From JAFGCL01 sp964492335 (GTDB lineage: Bacteria; Chloroflexota; Dehalococcoidia; UBA2247; RBG-13-53-26): DNA of 14,662 bases. The notes below the pieces were generated by a model. The model was not told where the DNA came from. It made no database searches and was given only the letters and a program-made list of their open reading frames with translations. Of the stretch, positions 5,205 through 10,556 are shown piece after piece. Both the position numbers and the translations under genes were made by a program. The stretch's first letter is position 1. Every line of letters starts with the position of its first letter. The DNA is taken from the NCBI GenBank assembly GCA_964492335.1, contig CAZBJX010000034.1:1-14662 (forward strand), written 5' to 3'.

Positions 5205-7414
5205 GGCCGGCCGGGCGAGGGTGGCGCCGTCTCCACCTCGACCAGCACATCATAGAGGGCGGCGTTGGGGACTGTCAGGAAGCGCTGCACGGGGTTGACT
5301 GACTCGTGGGTCAGCTCGTTGTGGTGGCCCGCGAGGTAGTCGTCGGGCCACCAGCCCTGGGGTATGCTCACCACGCCCCGCTTGATGCGGTAGCTCAATC
5401 GGGCCTTCAGCATGGCCTGGCCCCGGGCATTGTACACCCGGACCGTGTCGCCATCCGTGATGCCCCGCGGACGGGCGTCCGCGGGGTGGATCTCCAGCGC
5501 GGGCTCCGGGGTTGCACCGGGCAGGCCCGGTATCCGGCCCAGGCCGGAGTGCATGCGGTTGGCGGAGCGGCTGGTGAGCAGGGTCAGAGGGTGGGCCCGG
5601 GCCCTGTCGCTGCGCGAGCTCTCAATGGGCTCCAGGTAGGTGGGGAGCTCCTGACCGAACATCTTGAGCCGCTCGGTGTAGAACTCGACCAGGCCGGTGG
5701 ATGTCCGCAGGTGCGGCGGACGGGGCGGTTGCCGGGCCATCACCGGGCCCTCCCTGAGCCGCTCCAGGGAGACGCCCTCCATGGCCGGATCGCCGGAGGC
5801 GAGCAGGTCTTCGATGTACTGCTCTTCCGTCCTGTCGAAGTGGGAGCCAAGGCCGAGCCTCCCGGCCATCTCCGCGGCTGTCCGGAAATCGGAGCGGCTC
5901 TCGTGGAGGGGCTCGATGGCCTTCTGCTGCAGATGAAGGTAGGTGTGATGAAGGCTGGAGGTGCACAGGTCGGTGCTCTCGTAGAAGGAGGACGCGGGCA
6001 GGACGTAGTCGGCGAACCTGGCGGAGGGTGTCATGAACAGGTCGCTGACCACTATGAGCTCCAGGTGGCCCAGGACCTCGCGGGTCAGCCGGTTCATGTT
6101 GGGCATCTCGTTGACGAAGTCGCGGCCGGAACACCACAGGGCCTTCACGGCCTGGGGCTGTCTCCTGGTGATGGCATCGTAGAGCAGCATCACCGGCAGG
6201 ACGTCCGGCCGTCCGCCCGGCAGAAGGAACTGCTGCCAGTTGAGGGTGAAGCCGGCGGGCCTCTCCGGGTTGATGTTGCCGGTGACGGCCGCCAGCGCGT
6301 TGATGGCCCGGCAGGAGAGGTGGCTGTGGAAGCTGCGCTGCATCCCCCACCCGCGGAAGATGGCGGCCGGCCTCCGGGAGCCGTAGGCCACCGCCAGCCG
6401 CCGGATGACGTGGGGCGGTATGTCGGTGATCAGGGAAACCTTCTCGGGCGTGTAGTCCCGGACCATGTCGGACAGGAGCTGGAACGCGGGCGCGCACTCG
6501 ATGCCGGACACCTCGTAGCTGCCGTTGACCGCCGGCCGGGACTGTGGGGCGGTGGCGGCCTGGCGCCTGCCGCTGTATTCATCGATGATCATCAGCACGT
6601 CCGGGCGCCCGCCGGGGATGACCTCGTTCTCCTTGAGGAAGAAGCCGCTGTCCCTCTTCACCAGCAGCGGGCCCACGGTGCTCTCGGCGATGAACCTCCT
6701 GTCCCGCAGCCCTTCCCGCAGGATGACGTTGATCATCGCCAGGGCCAGGGCCCCATCCGTGCCCGGCCTTATGGGGATGTGCTCGTCCGCGCGGGCGGCC
6801 GTGGCCGTGAAGCGCGGGTCGATCACCACCACCCTGGCCCCCTTCCTCCTGGCGCGCACTATCATCCTCAGGTGGTGGTAGTTGGTGGCCGCCGGATCGC
6901 TTCCCCACACGATGATGAAATGGGGGTCGGGCCCGGACAGAAGATGGTCCTCTCCCCGCAGGTAGCCGAATGTGGTCGTGTCCGCGCACGGGCCGGCGGC
7001 GTCGCCGCAGCCGCTCCAGTCGATCAGGGTGCCCCTGGTCAGGCTGGCCAGGCGCGAGTAGCTCCCGGCCAGGTTCGGCATGCCGGATACCAGCCAGGCC
7101 ACCGCGCCCGGGCCGTACCGCTGCGCTATGTCCTGGAGCCTTGCGGCGATGTCGCCCAGGGCCCTGTCCCAGGATACCCGCTGCCAGTGGCCCAGCCCCC
7201 GCTCCCCGGTGCGCTTCAAGGGGTACTGCAGGCGGTCGGGGTGATAGACCATCTGCCGGCTGGCCAGGCCCCTGGGGCAGGCCCCCCTGTCCGCGGGATC
7301 GGGGAAGTCGCCCGGGCGGACCCTGGTGATGACGCCGTCCTCCACCTCCACGGAGAGGCCGCACCCGATGTAGTCGGGCAGACCGCACACGGTCCTGGTT
7401 ATGGTCTTGGCCAT
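5201..7414 (-). CDS. Molybdopterin oxidoreductase with altered Fe-S motif
   Basis: This 737-residue member of the DMSO-reductase superfamily is closest in style to the acetylene-hydratase/thiosulfate-reductase group. The Fe-S domain comes first: Cys10, Cys18 and Cys46 are present (18 to 46 has the usual 27-residue gap). The expected second cysteine is missing, and GLPDYIG stands between Cys10 and Cys18, with Asp14 midway. Next come the molybdopterin domains: IDWSGCGDAAG (Cys136 is the likeliest Mo ligand), IIVWGSDPA, VVVIDPRFT and IPIRPGTDGALALAMINV. The cofactor-binding C-terminal domain runs from about 610 (LEIHPADA, GDTVRVYN, PQGWWPDD). There is no TAT signal, so it is cytoplasmic. No electron-transfer or membrane subunit gene is adjacent. 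GGAGGT (7425-7420) lies five bases before ATG 7414, 13 bp after the stop of the upstream nuclease gene, so the two form an operon. The substrate is unknown, and hydratase rather than redox chemistry is possible. Confidence 0.9.
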   Translation of the reverse strand: MAKTITRTVCGLPDYIGCGLSVEVEDGVITRVRPGDFPDPADRGACPRGLASRQMVYHPDRLQYPLKRTGERGLGHWQRVSWDRALGDIAARLQDIAQRYGPGAVAWLVSGMPNLAGSYSRLASLTRGTLIDWSGCGDAAGPCADTTTFGYLRGEDHLLSGPDPHFIIVWGSDPAATNYHHLRMIVRARRKGARVVVIDPRFTATAARADEHIPIRPGTDGALALAMINVILREGLRDRRFIAESTVGPLLVKRDSGFFLKENEVIPGGRPDVLMIIDEYSGRRQAATAPQSRPAVNGSYEVSGIECAPAFQLLSDMVRDYTPEKVSLITDIPPHVIRRLAVAYGSRRPAAIFRGWGMQRSFHSHLSCRAINALAAVTGNINPERPAGFTLNWQQFLLPGGRPDVLPVMLLYDAITRRQPQAVKALWCSGRDFVNEMPNMNRLTREVLGHLELIVVSDLFMTPSARFADYVLPASSFYESTDLCTSSLHHTYLHLQQKAIEPLHESRSDFRTAAEMAGRLGLGSHFDRTEEQYIEDLLASGDPAMEGVSLERLREGPVMARQPPRPPHLRTSTGLVEFYTERLKMFGQELPTYLEPIESSRSDRARAHPLTLLTSRSANRMHSGLGRIPGLPGATPEPALEIHPADARPRGITDGDTVRVYNARGQAMLKARLSYRIKRGVVSIPQGWWPDDYLAGHHNELTHESVNPVQRFLTVPNAALYDVLVEVETAPPSPGRP

Positions 7415-7419
7415 CGGCT

Positions 7420-7425
7420 ACCTCC
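7420..7425 (-). promoter_or_regulatory. Strong Shine-Dalgarno site of the molybdoenzyme gene
   Basis: On the minus strand GGAGGT lies exactly between the stop codon of the beta-CASP gene (7430-7428) and ATG 7414, five bases from the start. It fixes the start codon and indicates translation from a shared mRNA. Confidence 0.8.
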
Positions 7426-7427
7426 GT

Positions 7428-8834
7428 CTAGCTTAGGGTGACCTGGTCCAGATAGCGCGGCACTGTGACCTCCCAACTCCTGGCGGTCCTCACCAGGTCG
7501 GCCAGGGACATCGCCGCCTGGGGCTCGCCGTGGGTGACGAAGACCCTTGAAGGGGCATCCCGGAAGCCGGAGAGCCACCGCACCAGCCCGTCTCTGTCGG
7601 CGTGGGCCGAGAAGCCGCCTATCTGGAGGATGGTGGCCTTGATCCGGTGCTTCTGCCCCAGTATGCGCACCTCGCGGGCCCCGCTGACGATCTGCCGGCC
7701 GAGGGTGTCCCCGGCCTGGTACCCCACGAACAGGATGGTGCTCTCCCTCCGGGAGATGTTGGTTGCCAGGTGGTGCTTGATGCGGCCGCCGGTGCACATG
7801 CCGGAGCCGGCGATGATGATAGTGGTGCCTTTGATGTAGTTGAGCGTCTTCGACTCATCCACCGTCTTGACCAGCCTCAGGTTGGGGAAGTCGAACGGGG
7901 AGCCATTCTGGCGGAAGAACTCCCTGGTCTCCTCGTCGAAGAGCTCGGAGTGACGCCTGAAGACCTCGGTCACACTGGAGGCCATGGGGCTGTCCAGGAA
8001 CACCATAAGCGGCGGTATGCGGCCCTCCAGGAACAGCCGGCTGAGATGGTACAGGATCTCCTGGGCCCGCTCCAGGGCGAAGCTGGGGATGATGAGGTTG
8101 CCGCCGGCCCTCTGCGTGTGGGCAATGACCCCGGCCAGCGTCTCCTTGATGTCTCTCTGCGGGTCGTGCACCCTGTCGCCGTAGGTAGACTCCGTCACCA
8201 CGCAGTCCGCGCTGTCCAGCAGGGTGGGGTCCGGCAGGATGGGGGCGCCCCACTTGCCGATGTCCCCGGAGAAGACGATGGTGCGGCGGGCGCCGCCGGA
8301 GCCGGCTGTGAGCTCTATCATGGCCGATCCCAGAACGTGGCCGGCGTCGTGGAACACGGCCTGCATCCCCTGGCCTGCCGTTACCGGCTGGCCGTAGCCC
8401 ACCCCGGACAGCAAGGGCAGCACGGCCTGGGCGTCCTCGGAGGTGTAGAGCGGTACCTCGGGGAATGGCCCCTGCCTGCCTTCCCTTTCGTGGCGCCGCT
8501 TCTTGGTCCGCGCGTCTTCCTCCTGGATCTTGGCGGAATCCAGCAGCATTATGGGCACTATCTCGGCGGTGGCCCGCGTGCAGTACACCCGGCCCCGGAA
8601 GCCGTCGCGCACCAGCTTGGGCAGGAGCCCGCAGTGGTCCAGGTGGGCGTGGGTCAGAAGGACGCAGTCCAGGCTGGCCGGGCTGACCGGGAAGTCCTGC
8701 CAGTTCCTCCCCCGCAGCTCCCTCTCCTGGTACATCCCGCAGTCCACCAGGACCCGGGCGCCGGCCCTTTCCACCAGATAGGCGGAGCCGGTGACGTTCT
8801 GCGCTGCTCCGAGGAAGGCCAATCTGGTCTCCAT
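7428..8834 (-). CDS. Beta-CASP metallo-beta-lactamase (RNase-like, YSH1/CPSF73 type)
   Basis: This 468-residue protein is a predicted zinc-dependent RNA nuclease of the COG1236 type. The metallo-beta-lactamase signatures are all present: THAHLDHCG (residues 61-69), AGHVLGS (His166) and FSGDIG (Asp191). The beta-CASP insertion follows, with motif A near TESTYGD (213-220), motif B GGFSAHAD (His411) and motif C VTHGE (His435). GSGMCTGGR (343-351) is also typical. It lacks the KH domains of archaeal CPSF homologues and the C-terminal domain of RNase J, so it resembles compact bacterial enzymes of about 430-470 residues such as TTHA0252. I chose ATG 8834 because homologues begin right at RLAFLGA. 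An in-frame GTG at 8846 would add MGSI, and neither has a strong ribosome site. It is the first gene of an operon with the molybdoenzyme 13 bp downstream, which is an unexpected partner. Confidence 0.92.
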   Translation of the reverse strand: METRLAFLGAAQNVTGSAYLVERAGARVLVDCGMYQERELRGRNWQDFPVSPASLDCVLLTHAHLDHCGLLPKLVRDGFRGRVYCTRATAEIVPIMLLDSAKIQEEDARTKKRRHEREGRQGPFPEVPLYTSEDAQAVLPLLSGVGYGQPVTAGQGMQAVFHDAGHVLGSAMIELTAGSGGARRTIVFSGDIGKWGAPILPDPTLLDSADCVVTESTYGDRVHDPQRDIKETLAGVIAHTQRAGGNLIIPSFALERAQEILYHLSRLFLEGRIPPLMVFLDSPMASSVTEVFRRHSELFDEETREFFRQNGSPFDFPNLRLVKTVDESKTLNYIKGTTIIIAGSGMCTGGRIKHHLATNISRRESTILFVGYQAGDTLGRQIVSGAREVRILGQKHRIKATILQIGGFSAHADRDGLVRWLSGFRDAPSRVFVTHGEPQAAMSLADLVRTARSWEVTVPRYLDQVTLS

Positions 8835-8915
8835 GATACTGCCCACAGTTTACCGTTTTCCGCACTGGTCCGTCCATACCGCGCGGACCGTCCCGGCGGC
8901 CGCGGCGCGCCCGCG

Positions 8916-8920
8916 TTGAC
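8916..8920 (+). other. Probable IS target site TTGAC
   Basis: TTGAC lies directly left of the inferred left end of the IS200/IS605 element. Such elements insert 3' to a short fixed sequence without duplicating it, and related elements use TTAC, TTGAT or TTGAC-type sites. The exact boundary is inferred, not proven. Confidence 0.45.
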
Positions 8921-8941
8921 CAGGAGAACGAAGGTCGCAAG

Positions 8942-8962
8942 CCCCTGGCTTCAGCCATGGGG
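8942..8962 (+). repeat. Left-end subterminal hairpin of the IS
   Basis: CCCCTGGC, loop TTCA, GCCA then T bulge and GGGG form an imperfect palindrome. It matches the right-end copy at 9781-9801 in the same orientation. Y1 transposases of the HUH class recognise such hairpins on single-stranded DNA. Confidence 0.8.
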
Positions 8963-8983
8963 AGAAGGCCATGCGAGCACGGC

Positions 8984-9012
8984 TTGTATTAGATAGAGGG
9001 CGGTGATATGAT
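8984..9012 (+). promoter_or_regulatory. Possible tnpA promoter
   Basis: TTGTAT (8984-8989), a 17-bp spacer and TATGAT (9007-9012) could form a promoter. The -10 box is strong and the -35 box weak (first three bases only). The start would fall at about 9018-9020, on the ATG of tnpA (9019), giving a leaderless mRNA. This fits the low expression usual for IS200-type transposases. Confidence 0.4.
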
Positions 9013-9018
9013 GCTGGC

Positions 9019-9417
9019 ATGGTTCGAGGGTTTCGTTCCAACAACAAGGTGGTTTGCTCGTGTATCTACCATGTCGTCTGGTGCCCGAAGTATCGGCGGT
9101 CCGTTCTAGTCGGAGAGGTGGGACAGCGGTTGAGACAGATACTCAGCGAAGTGGGGGAGAAGCGCCACGCGGATATCCAGGGGCTGGAGATCATGCCAGA
9201 CCATGTGCATCTGGTGGTAGAGATAGACCCCCAGTATGGCATTCACAGGCTGGTGAGGCAGATGAAGGCTGTGTCCTCCCACTATTTGCGGCGGGAGTTC
9301 CGGCAGTTGAGAACTCGTCTGCCCACCCTCTGGACGAACTCCTACTTCGTGGCCACGGTGGGGGGAGTTCCCCGGGCGGCCCTTCGGCAGTACGTGGAGA
9401 ACCAGAAGCATGTATAG
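9019..9417 (+). CDS. tnpA: IS200/IS605-family Y1 transposase TnpA
   Basis: This 132-residue HUH-class tyrosine transposase cuts and joins single-stranded IS ends through a covalent phosphotyrosine. The signatures are present: YHVVWCPKYRR (17-27), the metal-binding MPDHVHLVVE (59-68, with His62 and His64), RLVRQMKAVSSHYLRREF, and the catalytic Tyr125 in YVENQ with Gln129 four residues later, as in IS608 TnpA. The length is normal and no frameshift is seen, so it is probably active. An in-frame stop at 9004-9006 leaves ATG 9019 as the only reasonable ATG start. No good Shine-Dalgarno site precedes it, in line with a leaderless mRNA from the promoter at 9007-9012. Its end overlaps the start of the tnpB remnant by eight bases, the usual tnpA-tnpB arrangement of this family. 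Confidence 0.95.
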   Translation: MVRGFRSNNKVVCSCIYHVVWCPKYRRSVLVGEVGQRLRQILSEVGEKRHADIQGLEIMPDHVHLVVEIDPQYGIHRLVRQMKAVSSHYLRREFRQLRTRLPTLWTNSYFVATVGGVPRAALRQYVENQKHV

Positions 9418-9754
9418 AGTGAGGAAGCTCAAGATAGAAGACGCGCAATGCGAGGCACTGGCCCTGGCGGCGGGAGACCTCTACTCGCGTACAGTGACCT
9501 CCTTCTGGCGCGTGGTGCGGAAGAAGGGCGAACTGGCTGAAGCCTTCATCTATGGGGCGAAAGACAACCAGAAGATGTACCGGTGGCTGCTCGGCAAGGT
9601 CAGGTGGATGATCTCCTGCAAGTGTCAGTGCGGCTTCCGCTATCACAGAGACGGGGTTGGACCATGGAACATTCGCGCCAGGTATCCGGGGAGCTCTGGT
9701 TCCCCAGTAGTCGGGGCGATGGCGTCCCTCATTGGAGTGCGCTACGCGCTCTGA
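9410..9754 (+). pseudogene. tnpB: tnpB remnant with internal deletions and a frameshift
   Basis: TnpB is the RNA-guided nuclease of IS605-type elements, normally about 350-400 residues. Here only 114 codons remain. The start MYRVRKLKI...LYSRTVTSFWRVVRKKG is the usual N-terminus. Right after KKG the frame breaks: the expected WLKPSS is readable one frame over, at about 9533-9550. The original frame resumes with KMYRWLLGKVRWMI, then CKCQCGFRYHRDGVGPWNIR, which is the C-terminal zinc finger and last RuvC motif, and ends PVVGAMASLIGVRY as in intact relatives. Most of the RuvC core and the first zinc-binding CxxC pair are gone, so no nuclease activity is expected. ATG 9410 overlaps tnpA by eight bases. 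It is clearly a pseudogene, although the frame is open. Confidence 0.85.
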
Positions 9755-9780
9755 TGTTGCCCGTTACGGCGGGAAAGAAT

Positions 9781-9801
9781 CCCCTGGCTTCAGCCATAGG
9801 G
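9781..9801 (+). repeat. Right-end subterminal hairpin of the IS
   Basis: CCCCTGGCTTCAGCCATAGGG repeats the left-end hairpin with one changed base (A for G at 9798), in the same orientation. It is followed by GAGAACGTCA, like the GGAGGATGTCAA-type right ends of related IS605 elements. If an omegaRNA were still made it would end here. Confidence 0.8.
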
Positions 9802-9845
9802 AGAACGTCATAATCCCTGCCCGGCATGACAGAAAGGCCGGCGAT

Positions 9846-10511
9846 ATGGAGCGCGAGCGGCGGGCGGCCCGGCCACGGGCCCCGGAGCCCCCGAAGATAG
9901 GCGACTTGTTCCCCTGCATGACGGTGGGCGTTATGGGCTCGGCGGGGGGCAAGCTGAGCAGCGTCGTGCGCCGGAAGGTGCGCCGCCTGGGGCATGGCAT
10001 CGCCAGCCGGGGCTACGTGCTGATCACCGGGGCCTGCCCCGGGCTGCCCCACGAAGCTGTCAAGGGGGCCAAGGAGGCCGGCGGGATAGTGGTGGGCGTC
10101 TCCCCGGCCCTCAATTTCGCAGAGCACGTTGGCGTGTACCATTCGCCGACCCGGGGTTATGACGCCATCATCTATACCGGCAGCGGCCTCATGGGCCGCG
10201 AGATAGAGAACATCAGGAGCTGCGACGTAGTCATCTTCGCCGGCGGCCGCTCCGGCAGCCTGGGGGAGTTCGCCATCGCCTATGACGAGGCCAAGGTGAT
10301 CGGGGTGCTCCGGGACACCGGGGGCATCAGCGACCATATCGCCAGCATCATCGAGATGGTGGGCAAGGACACCGGGGCGGTGGTGTGCTACGACGACGAC
10401 CCGGAGAAGCTGCTCGATCAACTGGAAGAAGTCTACCGGAGCTACATCTTCCCCAGGAACGTCAGCATCATGGCCTCCGGCAGCGGGCCCGACGGCCAGC
10501 TGCAGTACTAG
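9846..10511 (+). CDS. LOG/TIGR00725-family Rossmann protein (MoCo-carrier-like)
   Basis: This 221-residue protein has the LOG/SLOG Rossmann fold, which includes cytokinin-nucleotide hydrolases, TIGR00725 proteins and molybdenum-cofactor carrier proteins. Visible motifs are VGVMGSAGG (27-35), ASRGYVLITGACPG (53-66), REIENIRSCDVVIFAGGRSGSLGE (118-141; the loop replaces the PGGxGTxxE of true LOG enzymes) and KVIGVLRDTGG (150-160). The changed loop argues against a LOG phosphoribohydrolase and for a nucleotide- or cofactor-binding role. No signal peptide is seen. I chose ATG 9846 with AAAGG about nine bases upstream. The frame also opens back to 9732, but that part is IS sequence. The IS right end lies only about 35 bp upstream, so the native promoter may be displaced. 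The molybdoenzyme operon on the far side of the IS makes a cofactor role attractive but unproven. Confidence 0.85.
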   Translation: MERERRAARPRAPEPPKIGDLFPCMTVGVMGSAGGKLSSVVRRKVRRLGHGIASRGYVLITGACPGLPHEAVKGAKEAGGIVVGVSPALNFAEHVGVYHSPTRGYDAIIYTGSGLMGREIENIRSCDVVIFAGGRSGSLGEFAIAYDEAKVIGVLRDTGGISDHIASIIEMVGKDTGAVVCYDDDPEKLLDQLEEVYRSYIFPRNVSIMASGSGPDGQLQY

Positions 10512-10556
10512 CCGGCCACGCCCGGCTGCCGCCACGCCCGGCTACGCCCGGCCGGC
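10511..10556. repeat. GC-rich short repeats between convergent genes
   Basis: GCCGGCC (10511-10517) and GGCCGGC (10550-10556) form an inverted repeat. Between them GCCACGCCCGGCT occurs twice (10515-10527, 10531-10543), and ACGCCCGGC a third time (10544-10552). The array spans the gap between the stops of the LOG-like gene and the SDR gene and may act in transcription termination. There is no T-run. Confidence 0.5.

Larger units (their letters stand above)
8921..9810 (+). mobile_element. IS200/IS605-family insertion sequence with decayed tnpB
   Basis: The element is about 890 bp. It contains a complete Y1 transposase (9019-9417), then a remnant of tnpB (9410-9754). Both sides carry the same subterminal hairpin in the same orientation: 8942-8962 and 9781-9801. 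Extended to 25 nt, through GAGAA, the two copies match except at one position. This is typical of IS605-group ends, which are not inverted repeats. The left boundary is placed after TTGAC (8916-8920), and the right boundary near GTCA (9807-9810) by analogy with related elements. Both are good to a few bases only. TnpA looks functional, so the element may still move, but without guide-nuclease activity. It separates the beta-CASP/molybdoenzyme operon from the gene at 9846. Confidence 0.85.

Noticed and set aside
5201..7414. Selenocysteine or TAT signal in the molybdoenzyme
   Set aside because: No in-frame TGA and no twin-arginine/hydrophobic leader; the N-terminus begins directly with the Fe-S motif.
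5306..7441. A 711-codon plus-strand open frame opposite the molybdoenzyme gene
   Set aside because: It is a shadow of the G+C-rich minus-strand gene: low-complexity Gly/Pro/Arg/Val composition, no motifs, no ribosome site. The minus strand has clear family motifs throughout.
7602..8996. A 464-codon plus-strand open frame opposite the beta-CASP gene
   Set aside because: Antisense shadow of a gene with all catalytic motifs.
9732..9845. N-terminal extension of the LOG-like protein
   Set aside because: These codons are the IS right end and tnpB remnant, joined in frame by chance. ATG 9846 begins outside the IS.
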